Below are positions 34,103 to 42,138 of a stretch of DNA of 64,000 nt, piece by piece (position 1 is the stretch's first letter; each line of letters begins with the position of its first letter). The notes under the pieces were generated by a model. That model did no database searches and had not been told where the DNA came from. It saw only the letters and a list, made by a program, of their open reading frames with translations. The position numbers were made by a program, and so were the translations under genes. This stretch comes from Paractinoplanes rishiriensis (GTDB lineage Bacteria; Actinomycetota; Actinomycetes; Mycobacteriales; Micromonosporaceae). The stretch spans positions 16,650 to 80,649 of the forward strand of contig NZ_BOMV01000100.1 of NCBI RefSeq assembly GCF_016862375.1, given 5' to 3'.

Positions 34103-34621
34103 TCATGTGGAGTGTTCGCCGTCGGGGTGGACCACATCGACATAGAAGGCGTCGGCGGCCAAGCCGACCCGGAACGGCAGGCGGTCGGTGCCGGCCGGCA
34201 AGGTCACGGTGAGACGGGCGGTGCCGGCGGCTGCCGGGGCGGCACGCAGTTCCCGGACAGCTGGCAGTCCGGGTCGGAGGTGACGCTCGGCACCGCCGCG
34301 GATGTGCTCGAGCCGTATACCCAACGCCGGTGCACCGGCGTTGCCCGCCGGGCGATAAGCGACGCGGTAGCCGGGAAGACCGCCGCTGAAATGCAGGACG
34401 ATCCGGTCGAATCCACTGTGCTGCTCAACGCCGACGCCGGCCAGGTCGGCGGGCTCGGCCCCGGTGGCGGCGCCCACGCCGTAGCGCAGATCGGTCCGCC
34501 ACTCAGGGCCGGCCGGTGCCGCGCCGGGCACCGGCTGGCCGCATCCCGCCAAGGTAACGACGAGGACGGCCGTCACGAAAGTCCGGCCGGCTCGGTGCGA
34601 GCTTTGCCTCCAGCTAAGCAC
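34103..34621 (-). CDS. AMIN-like domain lipoprotein
   Basis: A 172-residue exported protein. After RTFVTAVLVVTLAGC (lipobox) a single AMIN-like domain shows HSGFDRIVLHFSGGLPGYRVAY and a final RVGLAADAFYVDVVHPD strand. AMIN-like domains bind cell-wall components in other proteins. GTG 34621 is chosen because it gives a normal signal-peptide length; GTG 34660 is an alternative. Convergent with the lipoprotein at 33641, 15 bases between. Confidence 0.75.
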   Translation of the reverse strand: MLSWRQSSHRAGRTFVTAVLVVTLAGCGQPVPGAAPAGPEWRTDLRYGVGAATGAEPADLAGVGVEQHSGFDRIVLHFSGGLPGYRVAYRPAGNAGAPALGIRLEHIRGGAERHLRPGLPAVRELRAAPAAAGTARLTVTLPAGTDRLPFRVGLAADAFYVDVVHPDGEHST

Positions 34622-34714
34622 AACCCGCAAGGTAGTACCGGAACCCAGCGGAGGCGCCACGGTCGTACGTCGATCGTGTGACAGCCGGATCGCGGAACGT
34701 CGATCAGGCGGCGG

Positions 34715-35137
34715 TCAGCCCATCGCGGTGAGCAGGTCCCGGCAGGCCTGTTCGCAGGACCGGCACGCGTCGGCGCAGATCCGGCAGTGCTCATGGTGGC
34801 CGGCGTGCCGGCCGCACTCGTCACCGCACGACTTGCATGCCGTCACGCACGCCTCTAGCAGCGCACGGCTGAGGTTGGCGTCGTAGCCGGTGTGGCGCGA
34901 CAGCACCCGAGCGGTGGCGGCGCAGACGTCGGCGCAGTCCAGGTTCGTACGGATGCACTTGGTCAGCTCGCCCACGGTGTCCTCGCTCAGGCACGCGTCG
35001 GCACAGGCAGTGCACGCCCCACCGCACGCGATCAGCGCGTCGATGGCCGCAGCAAGCTTCTGCCGGTCGAGGTTGATGGACTTGGGGTAGGTCTCCAGCA
35101 TGGGCATCGTCGTACTCGTCAAGGTTTGCGGAGACAC
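34715..35137 (-). CDS. Four-helix-bundle copper-storage-like protein (Csp/DUF326)
   Basis: A 140-residue protein with about fourteen Cys placed along four helices: CGGACTACADACLSE, CADVCAATARV, CVTACKSCGDECGRH, CRICADACRSCEQACRDLL, with scattered His (HHEHC). This is the Csp pattern, in which Cys line the bundle core and hold many Cu(I) ions. No Tat or Sec signal is present from GTG 35137, so it should be cytosolic (Csp3-like). GAGAGGAG lies just before the GTG. Class A-like promoter upstream. Confidence 0.9.
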   Translation of the reverse strand: MSPQTLTSTTMPMLETYPKSINLDRQKLAAAIDALIACGGACTACADACLSEDTVGELTKCIRTNLDCADVCAATARVLSRHTGYDANLSRALLEACVTACKSCGDECGRHAGHHEHCRICADACRSCEQACRDLLTAMG

Positions 35138-35171
35138 GATGACTCCTCTCGTCTGTTCCCGTTGAAACCGC

Positions 35172-35196
35172 CTACCCGCCGTCCCACCGGCTAACC
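35172..35196 (-). promoter_or_regulatory. Class A-like promoter of the copper-storage gene
   Basis: On the minus strand GGTT (35196-35193), 15 bases, GGGTAG (35177-35172), 35 bases before GTG 35137. One mismatch in the -35. Confidence 0.6.
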
Positions 35197-35264
35197 GCAC
35201 GAATATCACGACCAGAAGGCCTTGGCGCGAGAAGGCGGCCGGAAAGCGGCACAGCGGCCAGCTC

Positions 35265-35280
35265 GTCATGCGAATGTCAT
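35265..35280 (+). promoter_or_regulatory. Class B box facing a non-coding stretch
   Basis: GTCAT-gcgaat-GTCAT, both halves perfect, followed by AAAAC and, eight bases on, GCAGGCGATGCCGTA. It points rightwards, where no plus-strand gene exists until 36065. Confidence 0.62.
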
Positions 35281-35299
35281 AAAACAGTGCAGGCGATGC

Positions 35300-35390
35300 C
35301 GTATGGGACCGGCAGGATCGGGTTCAGGGAGTAGCCCTCCCGGTTCCGGCGCGGGAGGCGAATCGCCGACACCCTCCCGCGCCGACGACC
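35300..35390 (+). ncRNA. Candidate small RNA with terminal hairpin
   Basis: The stretch after the 35265-35280 box has no supported reading frame. It contains a small hairpin (AGGGAG-tagc-CCTCCC with a mismatch-free core) near 35328-35341 and then an 11-base perfect stem. Box to hairpin end is ~100 bases, the size of a regulatory RNA. The 5' end is estimated from the box position. Confidence 0.4.
35348..35383. terminator. GC-rich hairpin, probable bidirectional terminator
   Basis: GGCGCGGGAGG (35348-35358) pairs perfectly with CCTCCCGCGCC (35373-35383) across a 14-base loop. It lies 20 bases beyond the stop of the minus-strand lipoprotein gene and at the end of the candidate small RNA. Confidence 0.65.
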
Positions 35391-35403
35391 CTCCCGGTTC
35401 AGG

Positions 35404-35829
35404 TCACGACCAATTCCGCACCTCGTCGGCGACGAGCATCCGGTCGAATCCGGTATAGACCGCAGTGTCGGCTGGACGACTCCGCAACGTGACGCGTCCG
35501 AGATCGAACAACTGCACCCGTCCGCGCACGGTGACCAGGTCGTGCACGTCGAGGTCGACTCCGTCGCCGGCCAACACCATCAATCCGACCTTCGGCAGAT
35601 CCGCGTCCTTGACCACGAACGTCTCTGTGGTGATCGGCTTCGCGACAATCGCCGTGACGACGAGTTCCGCACCGAGCCGGCTTCGGCTTATCGTGTCGTT
35701 CGCCGCCGGCCGCGACGGGCGCGGCTCGACGGCTTCGACCGGGCCGAGAAGGCCGCAGCCGGCCGTCGCCGCCACCAAGATCACTAGCATCAGGAACCGA
35801 CGCCACGACCGGCGAACCCGTACTGACAT
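35404..35829 (-). CDS. Small lipoprotein, OB-like core (paralogue of 33641-34087)
   Basis: A 141-residue lipoprotein from ATG 35829: basic MSVRVRRSWRRF, hydrophobic helix and lipobox ATAGC. The mature part keeps the strand order of its paralogue, with ITTETFVVKDADLPKVGLMV versus TTQLFVIEDADLPERGLLV in the other copy. The shared DADLP motif is striking. Function unknown. Upstream 235 bases to 36064 hold no recognised promoter. Confidence 0.75.
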   Translation of the reverse strand: MSVRVRRSWRRFLMLVILVAATAGCGLLGPVEAVEPRPSRPAANDTISRSRLGAELVVTAIVAKPITTETFVVKDADLPKVGLMVLAGDGVDLDVHDLVTVRGRVQLFDLGRVTLRSRPADTAVYTGFDRMLVADEVRNWS

Positions 35830-36064
35830 CCTGATCACCAGCTCTGTGGAGAAGACCGGACGGACGACGAACCCGTCCACCGACGTCTCGAAGCTACGAC
35901 CGCGATCCCGCGCACCGTGCACAGCTTCGTGTCGATCCGATGACCGCACGGACCTGTCATCGGAGTGCGCGATCTTCGACCCGCTATCGTCACGAACGTT
36001 GGGAAATGTAGGCAGCGTATTGACTGCATCGCGGCATGACGCTGCCTGGCTGGAAGGACCAGCG

Positions 36065-36403
36065 ATGACTCTCACCATCAACACGCACCGGCTCCCCGAG
36101 CCCACGATGGCGATCGCGATCGAGCCGCAGGGCGCGATCGGAGCGGAGGCCGACGCTGAACTGCTTCAAGACCGGTTCATCATGGTCCTGGCGGCCACGC
36201 ATCCGGAGCGCATCGTGCTGGACCTCAGTGCGGTGCCGTCCATCTCGGAAGCCGGCATCGGCGCCCTGGTCAATGGTTTTGACCTTGCGGCCGCCAGCGA
36301 CGCGAGTGTGACGGTGGTCCAACCCGAACGACAGGTGCGCGAGCAGCTCCAGCGCCGTGGTCTCGATGTTCTCGTCGACCACGACCGTTCGCGGAAGGTG
36401 TAG
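36065..36403 (+). CDS. STAS-domain protein (anti-sigma antagonist type)
   Basis: A 112-residue STAS domain. The phospho-acceptor loop reads VLDLSAVPSISEAGIGALVNG, where the Ser in SISEAG occupies the place phosphorylated by RsbW/SpoIIAB kinases. N-terminal strand MAIAIEPQGAIG. A plain SpoIIAA/RsbV-type domain. ATG 36065 behind GGAAGGACC. Convergent with a receiver gene 12 bases away. Confidence 0.8.
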   Translation: MTLTINTHRLPEPTMAIAIEPQGAIGAEADAELLQDRFIMVLAATHPERIVLDLSAVPSISEAGIGALVNGFDLAAASDASVTVVQPERQVREQLQRRGLDVLVDHDRSRKV

Positions 36404-36415
36404 TGGTGCACGCTT

Positions 36416-36844
36416 TCACCGACGGTGCACCGCGAACCCGAGTCCGACGACCGACCTGACGACGCCGGCCAGAGCGGCGAAGTCGACGGGTTTCTGAGCG
36501 TAGCCCTGCACCGGCAGCCCCCGGGACCGGACGATTTGCTCGGCCGCCGGGGAGTCGACGAGCAGAATGACCGGGACATGGACGGTGGCGGCGTCGGTTC
36601 GCAGGCGTTCGAGGACCACGTCGCCGCCGTCTCTGGGCAGGTGCGGATCCAGGAGCACAACGTCGGGAGTTCCCACGCCACCGTACGGCGGAACCCCGTC
36701 GAGATAGGCCAGGGCTGTGCGCGCGTCGGGAGCGGTATACACCCGGTTGACGACCTTGTGCGTTGCCAGATCCTCGCGCATCAGCAGCTGATCGACGGGG
36801 TCGTCCTGGACGACCAGGAAATTCACCGACCGGAAGTGATGCAA
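36416..36844 (-). CDS. Stand-alone response-regulator receiver domain
   Basis: A ~142-residue receiver with FLVVQDDPVDQLLMREDL (acidic pair reduced to QDD), phospho-site VVLLDPHLPRDGG and the Lys in YAQKPVDF. It resembles the CheY-like Rcp1 subgroup. TTG 36844 is chosen because GGGAGG lies seven bases upstream; GTG 36826 (VNFLVVQ) is an alternative with no ribosome site. No output domain, so it must act through a partner. Confidence 0.82.
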   Translation of the reverse strand: MHHFRSVNFLVVQDDPVDQLLMREDLATHKVVNRVYTAPDARTALAYLDGVPPYGGVGTPDVVLLDPHLPRDGGDVVLERLRTDAATVHVPVILLVDSPAAEQIVRSRGLPVQGYAQKPVDFAALAGVVRSVVGLGFAVHRR

Positions 36845-36905
36845 GCCTCTACCTCCCGGCAACAGGTGCACTACTGCACATGATCGGCCATGGTAGTGCC
36901 CGCCG

Positions 36906-37388
36906 CTATCCGATCGCCAGCCGCCATTCGGCGTCGGTGAGTTCGCCGGCCGACTCGACCACGGCGTTGACCAGAGCCGTCAGCGCGTAGGGCCTGATCA
37001 GCGGCGTGTCCTTGACGAGCGCGGCGATCGCGTCGCGGCGGCGATCCATCGCGGCGCTGACCAGTTCCCGGCCGGCCGGCGTCAGCGTGATCCACGCGGC
37101 TCGCCGGTCGGTGGCGCGTTCCTCCCGGGCGACCAACCCTTTCCCTACCAGCCGGTTGCACATCCGGGTCGCCGTCGACGACGTCACCGACAACTCCAGC
37201 GCGAGGTCGCCGACCCGCTGCGGTCCCCGCGACACCAGCAACACCAGCATCCGGAACTGCGGCAGCGTGACCTCCTCATCCAGGTCGGCCAGCGAGCTCG
37301 CGGCCATGGCCACCAAAACCCGGCTCAGCGCGAGCAGCGCACCGGTCACCTCAGCCTCAGCGGCACCGTGGGTCGTCTGCGCAGTCAC
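36906..37388 (-). CDS. MarR-family transcriptional regulator
   Basis: A 160-residue winged-helix protein: LPQFRMLVLLVSRGPQRVGDLALEL, recognition helix VTSSTATRMCNRLVGKGLV, and the wing ATDRRAAWITLTPAGREL with the conserved DRR. It usually represses a neighbouring gene and responds to phenolic or oxidant ligands. Upstream of the ATG at 37388 is a class B box whose orientation is away from it. Confidence 0.9.
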   Translation of the reverse strand: MTAQTTHGAAEAEVTGALLALSRVLVAMAASSLADLDEEVTLPQFRMLVLLVSRGPQRVGDLALELSVTSSTATRMCNRLVGKGLVAREERATDRRAAWITLTPAGRELVSAAMDRRRDAIAALVKDTPLIRPYALTALVNAVVESAGELTDAEWRLAIG

Positions 37389-37421
37389 GCGCCTACTTTG
37401 ACATGTCTCCGGGCAAGTTCC

Positions 37422-37437
37422 GTCATACAGCCGTCAT
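37422..37437 (+). promoter_or_regulatory. Class B box directed against the end of the DUF4142 gene
   Basis: GTCAT-acagcc-GTCAT, both halves perfect, followed by AAAAC as at 35281 and by GGGTACGCCGTATCC eight bases on. It points into the 3' end of the minus-strand DUF4142 gene, so it would yield antisense RNA, unless it works in both directions for the MarR gene. Confidence 0.55.
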
Positions 37438-37473
37438 AAAACCACGGGGTACGCCGTATCCGCGCCGGATCGC

Positions 37474-38187
37474 TCAGCGGCGCATAAGCCGGAACGTCGC
37501 CAGCCCGCCAAGCGCCAACGTCCCGATCAGCAACGACCACAGGACCAGCGGGCTCACCGGCGGACCGTTACCAGCGTTGGCGCTGGCCAGGCCCATCGCC
37601 GACAGGTCCTCCGCCGGCGGCATCGCGGCCGGAGGCAGCCTGCCGTACTCCACCAGACCCGTGCTCTCCAACAGCTTCATGTGATTCAGCACAAACCGGT
37701 TGGCATCATCGGCCAGCTTGCGGATCACCGGATTACGTGTCGCCGACCGCACCGCCCCGATCACCGGGAAGATCTTGCCGTGCGCAGCCCGCAGCCGCGC
37801 CACGAAGATCAGATCGAACTGGACGCCCTTGGCGTTCTGCATCTCCTTGAGCCAGCCCTGCTGCTGCGCGGTCGGGTCAGCGGGAATGGTCGCGCCCAGC
37901 CGGTTGGCCGCCACCGTGACCAGTTCGTCCAGCTCGACGTGCTGATTGGCGATCTCACGGCCGATCTCACGGACCCGAGCGCTGTCACCCTTCTCGGCCG
38001 CCATCTGCCCGGCCGGCATCTCCCACAGACCGGCCAGCCGCACACCGTTGAGCAACGCCACGTCCGCGGCATTCAACTGAGTCGGAACCGATGGCGCCGC
38101 GGCCGCCGGTGCAGCCAGCACGCCGAGCACGACCAGCGCGCCGGTCACGACCAGTCCCGCGCGGCGGACAAGGGACAGATAAAACAT
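37474..38187 (-). CDS. DUF4142 secreted protein with C-terminal membrane anchor
   Basis: A 237-residue protein. The signal peptide ends near AAPAAAAPS. A ferritin-like four-helix DUF4142 domain spans ~35-180 (LNGVRLAGLWEMPAGQMAA, ANQHVELDELVTVAANRLG, then LADDANRFVLNHMKLLESTGLV). A C-terminal helix (LVLWSLLIGTLALGGLATFRL) with basic RR anchors it. ATG 38187 follows GGAGG. Class B box 192 bases upstream, the longest regular distance seen. Confidence 0.85.
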   Translation of the reverse strand: MFYLSLVRRAGLVVTGALVVLGVLAAPAAAAPSVPTQLNAADVALLNGVRLAGLWEMPAGQMAAEKGDSARVREIGREIANQHVELDELVTVAANRLGATIPADPTAQQQGWLKEMQNAKGVQFDLIFVARLRAAHGKIFPVIGAVRSATRNPVIRKLADDANRFVLNHMKLLESTGLVEYGRLPPAAMPPAEDLSAMGLASANAGNGPPVSPLVLWSLLIGTLALGGLATFRLMRR

Positions 38188-38378
38188 GCGAACCTCCGGT
38201 GGCGGGCAGCCCATCGTCAACCGGTACGGGCATCGATCGAGAAAGGTTCACAGATACATAGAATCGTTTGCGCCGGACGCCGGCATCCAGACCGAGCCGG
38301 GCACTGAAGCTTCATCGATTGGCTGGTCAGCCACGGAATTTGCAGCCATCCACGCGCACCGCACAACCGCCCCCGTTT

Positions 38379-38394
38379 ATGACAGTTGTGTGAC
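38379..38394 (-). promoter_or_regulatory. Class B box of the DUF4142 gene
   Basis: On the minus strand GTCAC-acaact-GTCAT, both halves perfect, 192 bases from ATG 38187. The downstream core is poorly conserved here. Confidence 0.5.
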
Positions 38395-38428
38395 ACCTGT
38401 CATTCACCCGCGCGAGGGGTCGAGCACC

Positions 38429-38779
38429 CTACGCCGGACGGCCGTCGAAGTCGACCACCGTGCCGCGCACCGTGAGACAGTTGGCCACGTCGAAAACCGC
38501 AGGCACGGTCCATGCCCGACGACCGGCGTCCCTGCGTTGCTCTGCCGAATCGACATCGCCGAGCAGGACGATGACCCGGTTCTGCACCAGCACCTCCAGC
38601 CGGCGGCCGGTGACCCGCGGGTCCCGGCGCAAGGCCACCACGGCCCGCTCAGCGATCCACTCGTCCTCGCCGAGCGAGCAGTCGGCAACCCAGGCCGCGC
38701 TGTCGCGGCCCGGGTCGGTCAGCCAGTCCGGCAGGTCACCGTCGAACCACTCCTCGGGAACGCCCGACGACGTCGACAT
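38429..38779 (-). CDS. Single-BON-domain protein with acidic N-terminus
   Basis: A 116-residue protein. Residues 1-45 are acidic and Trp rich (WFDGDLPDWLTDPGRD); the BON core follows: WIAERAVVALRRDPRV, RVIVLLGDVDSAEQRRDAG and RRAWTVPAVFDVANCLTV. ATG 38779 has GGGAGGAATGACC upstream; ATG 38785 is too close to it. It follows the STAS gene (39140-38817) by 37 bases and shares its class B promoter. Confidence 0.8.
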   Translation of the reverse strand: MSTSSGVPEEWFDGDLPDWLTDPGRDSAAWVADCSLGEDEWIAERAVVALRRDPRVTGRRLEVLVQNRVIVLLGDVDSAEQRRDAGRRAWTVPAVFDVANCLTVRGTVVDFDGRPA

Positions 38780-38816
38780 GGTCATTCCTCCCTGGCCGGG
38801 CCCGCGCCCGGTTCGA

Positions 38817-39140
38817 TCATTCCGGCGCCGCCGTCGACAGCCCCACGTTCTCGATGTCGAAGACGCCATCGGCCCGAGCCAGGCTCAGCGTCCGGCGCAC
38901 CCGGGCGGAAGGGCTCCGCAACGTGAGCCTGCCGTCCGAACGCAGCATGTCCCGATGCGCGTCGAGCAGTACCACAATCGCGGCCGCATCCAGTCGCACG
39001 CACTTCGCCAGGTCCACCACCAGGCGCCCCGGCCGGGCGGCAACCGCATCGGCGATGAGCCGGCGCCACGTCTCGACGGCAGCACCCTCGAACGGACCGG
39101 TTACGACGACCACCGCTTCCGGGACCGCGGCATCCGCCAC
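38817..39140 (-). CDS. STAS-domain protein
   Basis: A 107-residue STAS domain: AVVVVTGPFEGAAVETWRRL, RLVVDLAKCVRLDAAAIVVL (phospho-loop with Asp-Ala instead of Asp-Ser), LTLRSPSARVRRTLSLARAD. It is a close paralogue of 44357-44680, which has the same WRRLIADAVA-like helix and SARVRR motif; both lack the usual phosphorylatable Ser. Operon with a BON gene, as is its paralogue, which is the same STAS-BON pairing twice. Confidence 0.82.
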   Translation of the reverse strand: MADAAVPEAVVVVTGPFEGAAVETWRRLIADAVAARPGRLVVDLAKCVRLDAAAIVVLLDAHRDMLRSDGRLTLRSPSARVRRTLSLARADGVFDIENVGLSTAAPE

Positions 39141-39210
39141 GTCGCCTCCTTGACGCCTCGAGTTGAGGCTTCAGGCTCGCGAACACATGTGGCGGGAGGT
39201 CCGCAGCCAC

Positions 39211-39226
39211 ACGACATTTCAATGAC
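39211..39226 (-). promoter_or_regulatory. Class B box of a STAS-BON operon
   Basis: On the minus strand GTCAT-tgaaat-GTCGT (one mismatch), core GGACCTCCCGCCACA eight bases on (39202-39188), 71 bases from ATG 39140. Confidence 0.66.
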
Positions 39227-39250
39227 AACCCGGGCCGGAACCGGTAGCCA

Positions 39251-39646
39251 CTACCTTCGGGGCGCGGGGGACGGAGACGGCAGTCCGCGCAGCGCCTGCC
39301 GACGATCACCGAACACAGGGAAGACCGCGTTCAGTCCGGTGGCCGCCAGTGTCCGTCGCACCGCGGCGGATGGTGCCACCAGGCACACGCGGCATCCACG
39401 GCGGTCGGCCAGGTGGTGGGCGCGGACCAGCATCGTCAGTGCCGCGCGGTCGATCAAGCTCACGTCCGCCAAGTCGACGAGAACGTCGCAGCCGCGTTCC
39501 GAACCGGCGCTCACACCGTCCCACAGCGGCTCAGCCACCTCCCGGTCGATGTCACCGTGCAGCTCCACCACTGGCGCTGCCTGATGTGCCGGCGTGACGA
39601 CCTGAACGGCCTCGAGGTCGCCGCCGGTCAGATACGTGCCCTCCAC
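39251..39646 (-). CDS. STAS-domain protein
   Basis: A 131-residue protein. STAS core: VVELHGDIDREVAEPLWDGV, DVLVDLADVSLIDRAALTML (Asp-Arg at the phospho-position), RVCLVAPSAAVRRTLAATGL. The tail is Pro/Ser rich. It is nearer to the 56648-57103 protein (both ~130-150 aa with CLVAP/LAAPAPAVRR and ATG). ATG 39646. Class B box 73 bases upstream. Confidence 0.8.
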   Translation of the reverse strand: MEGTYLTGGDLEAVQVVTPAHQAAPVVELHGDIDREVAEPLWDGVSAGSERGCDVLVDLADVSLIDRAALTMLVRAHHLADRRGCRVCLVAPSAAVRRTLAATGLNAVFPVFGDRRQALRGLPSPSPAPRR

Positions 39647-39718
39647 GTCCGTCCTCCTGCCTGCCGACCCTGGTTCCTCGATGGTCTGGCGGCAGCATGG
39701 CGAACATCCGGCGCGAAG

Positions 39719-39734
39719 ATGACGCCTCCATGAC
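39719..39734 (-). promoter_or_regulatory. Class B box of a STAS gene
   Basis: On the minus strand GTCAT-ggaggc-GTCAT, both halves perfect, core CGGATGTTCGCCATG eight bases on, 73 bases from ATG 39646. Confidence 0.68.
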
Positions 39735-39754
39735 GGCTGACGTCGTCCTTCCGG

Positions 39755-42103
39755 TCAGCTTGCCCGCTCAAGTTCCGTCGACAGCTGCACCATGGCGGTG
39801 CGCGCCTCCTCGGCACGAGCGTGAAGTTGATTCAGCAGCACATCGGCATTGCCGGAGTCGCGTCGCTGCGCCCGGTCCTCCACATCCGCGCAAACAGCGG
39901 CGAGGCGATTCGCGCCAAGAGTGGACGAGGAGCCCTTCAACCCGTGCGCCAGCCGGGCCAGGCCGCGGCTGTCACCGCTGGCCACGGCTCGATCCATCCG
40001 GTCAAGGGTGTCCGGCAGACGATCGGCGAAATTGTGCAGCAGTTCGGCGACGCGGTGACCGTCGTCGCCGGCCAAGGCAGTGAGGTCGTCGATGCAGGCC
40101 CGGATACTGTCGGTCTCGGAACCTGCGATTGCCTCAGCGCGGCGCCCCAGAGCCAGTGCCTGGGTCGCGGCCCACACATCCGAGTGCGCCGCCGCCGCAG
40201 CCAGCACGGCGTCGAGGTCAGCCTCACGGATCGGCTTGGCCAGAAAGCCGTCCATACCCGCACGGCGACTCGCCGTCCGGTCATCCACCATGGCGTTGGC
40301 GGTCAGCGCGACGATGTGCGGAGCGCCGTGCGCCGGTGGTTCCTTGCGGATCAGCTTGGTGGCCGCCAGACCGTCCAGCACCGGCATCTGCACGTCCATG
40401 AGCACCAGATCAAAACGAGTACGCCGGACCGCCGTGACCGCAGCGGCGCCGTCCGCCACCAGCTCGACCCGATGGCCACGCCGTTCCAGCAGCAACTGCA
40501 CGACCCGCTGATTCACCGGATTGTCCTCAGCGACCAGCACGTGCAGCGAGCGACCGACCGGCAGGACGACATGCGGCCGTACCGGAACCAGCGTGCCCGA
40601 CTCGGCCACGCCCAGCCGTAGCGTCACCGTGAAGGTGGAGCCCTGACCGGGCTCGCTGGCCACCTTGATCCCCCCGTCCATCGCCGCGGCCAGGCGCTGA
40701 CTGATCACCAGACCGAGACCGCTACCTCCGTAGCCGCGCGCCACGGACGCGTCCACCTGACTGAACGGCAGGAACAGCCGGTCCAGCCGGTCCGGCGGGA
40801 TACCGATGCCGGTGTCACGGACCGCCACCCGAAGCAGCCAGCAGCCGGCACCCGCGCCAGCCGGGTCCCGCACCGCCGAAACGGTGACCGTGATGGCACC
40901 GTGCTCGGTGAACTTGACCGCGTTGCCGATCAGGTTGACCAAGATCTGGCGTAGCCGCGTCTCGTCGCCGACCACCGTCTCGGGGCAGCCGGCGTCGAGG
41001 TGACAGGACACGTGCAAACCTTTCGCGTCCGCGGTGAGAGCCACCAAGTTGACCGCCTGCTGAACACAGGAGCTCAGCGCAAACGGTCGCTGCTCCAGGG
41101 CGAGTTCACCGGCCTCGATCTTGGAGAAGTCCAGCACGTCGTTGATGATCACCAACAATGATTCGCCGCTGGCGTGCACGGTCTCGACCAATTCCCGCTG
41201 CCGCATGTCGAGCTCGGTATCCAGCAGCAGACCGGTCATGCCGATCACAGCGTTCATCGGGGTACGGATCTCGTGGCTCATGGTGGCCAGGAACGCCGAC
41301 TTGGCGGCGCCCGCCGCTACCGCCTCGTCGCGGGCGGCGACCATCGCCGTCATCGACGCGTTCACGGCCTGCGCCATCAGTGCCAGTTCCCTCGGACCGC
41401 TCACCTGGGCGCGACGGCTGAGGTCACCCTCGGCCACCCGGTGCGCCGCCGCGGTGACCCGCCGGGCCGGTGCGGTGATCCGCCGGGTGATCCACCGGCC
41501 GCACAGCGCGACCAGCCCTGCGGTGGTCAACGACACCACGAGGATGAGCTGCCGGGTACGTTTGGCGCTCGCATCGCCCTCGGCTACCAGCTCGGCCAGG
41601 CGGCCTTCCTCCTCGGTCTGCATGGCACGAACCAGGTTCTCGATATCGTCCAGGTCCGCCGAGACCTCCCCCTTCGCACGGCGCTCGACCGCTTTGTCGT
41701 ACTGCGCCAGCCGGGCCTGCAGCAAAGGCTGCAGGCGATCGAGGATCTGCTGGTGATCCGCATTCTGCCGAATGTCCGCGCGGACCACTGCCACCTGGGC
41801 GAGCACCGCAGCCGAGGCGTTGCGCAACGCCTGTGCCCAGGTCTGGCTGCCCGCTTTCTGGAACCCGCGGGCCGCTCGGTCCAGCCCGTTCACCGCGTCG
41901 CGGAGCCGGCCGATCTCGCCCAGCAGCTGGTGCGACTGCTGCAACGGAACCCGGCCGTCAATCAGAGTGCCAATACGCACGTACGCGCTGGTGCCGACGA
42001 CCGCCAAAGCGAGCAGAGCGAGCAAAAACCCGACCGTCAGCATCCGCCCGACAGTCCACGAAGAGAGCCGCCGATCGGCGATCCCGTCACCGGACTCCGC
42101 CAC
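39755..42103 (-). CDS. Hybrid sensor histidine kinase with receiver and HPt domains
   Basis: A 782-residue kinase. Helix ~21-42, an extracellular coiled sensor ~45-180, helix ~185-202, HAMP (RRITAPARRVTAAAHRVAEGD), HisKA with His277 (ATMSHEIRTPMNAV), HATPase with NLIGNAVKFTEHG and GGSGLGLVISQRL, a receiver with LVAEDNPVNQRVV and LVLMDVQMPVLDG, and a C-terminal HPt domain with His in LAHGLKGSSSTLGA. A complete phosphorelay in one protein. GTG 42103 is preferred, as further upstream frames run into the divergent gene at 42139. The divergent receiver at 42139-42513 is the likely partner. Confidence 0.9.
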   Translation of the reverse strand: MAESGDGIADRRLSSWTVGRMLTVGFLLALLALAVVGTSAYVRIGTLIDGRVPLQQSHQLLGEIGRLRDAVNGLDRAARGFQKAGSQTWAQALRNASAAVLAQVAVVRADIRQNADHQQILDRLQPLLQARLAQYDKAVERRAKGEVSADLDDIENLVRAMQTEEEGRLAELVAEGDASAKRTRQLILVVSLTTAGLVALCGRWITRRITAPARRVTAAAHRVAEGDLSRRAQVSGPRELALMAQAVNASMTAMVAARDEAVAAGAAKSAFLATMSHEIRTPMNAVIGMTGLLLDTELDMRQRELVETVHASGESLLVIINDVLDFSKIEAGELALEQRPFALSSCVQQAVNLVALTADAKGLHVSCHLDAGCPETVVGDETRLRQILVNLIGNAVKFTEHGAITVTVSAVRDPAGAGAGCWLLRVAVRDTGIGIPPDRLDRLFLPFSQVDASVARGYGGSGLGLVISQRLAAAMDGGIKVASEPGQGSTFTVTLRLGVAESGTLVPVRPHVVLPVGRSLHVLVAEDNPVNQRVVQLLLERRGHRVELVADGAAAVTAVRRTRFDLVLMDVQMPVLDGLAATKLIRKEPPAHGAPHIVALTANAMVDDRTASRRAGMDGFLAKPIREADLDAVLAAAAAHSDVWAATQALALGRRAEAIAGSETDSIRACIDDLTALAGDDGHRVAELLHNFADRLPDTLDRMDRAVASGDSRGLARLAHGLKGSSSTLGANRLAAVCADVEDRAQRRDSGNADVLLNQLHARAEEARTAMVQLSTELERAS

Positions 42104-42138
42104 AACTACTACTCTAGGTAACGGTCGAGGAGGATACG

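Noticed and set aside
35222..35458. Plus-strand frame over the candidate small RNA
   Set aside because: It begins upstream of the class B box, has no ribosome site, and its sequence is antisense-like low complexity.
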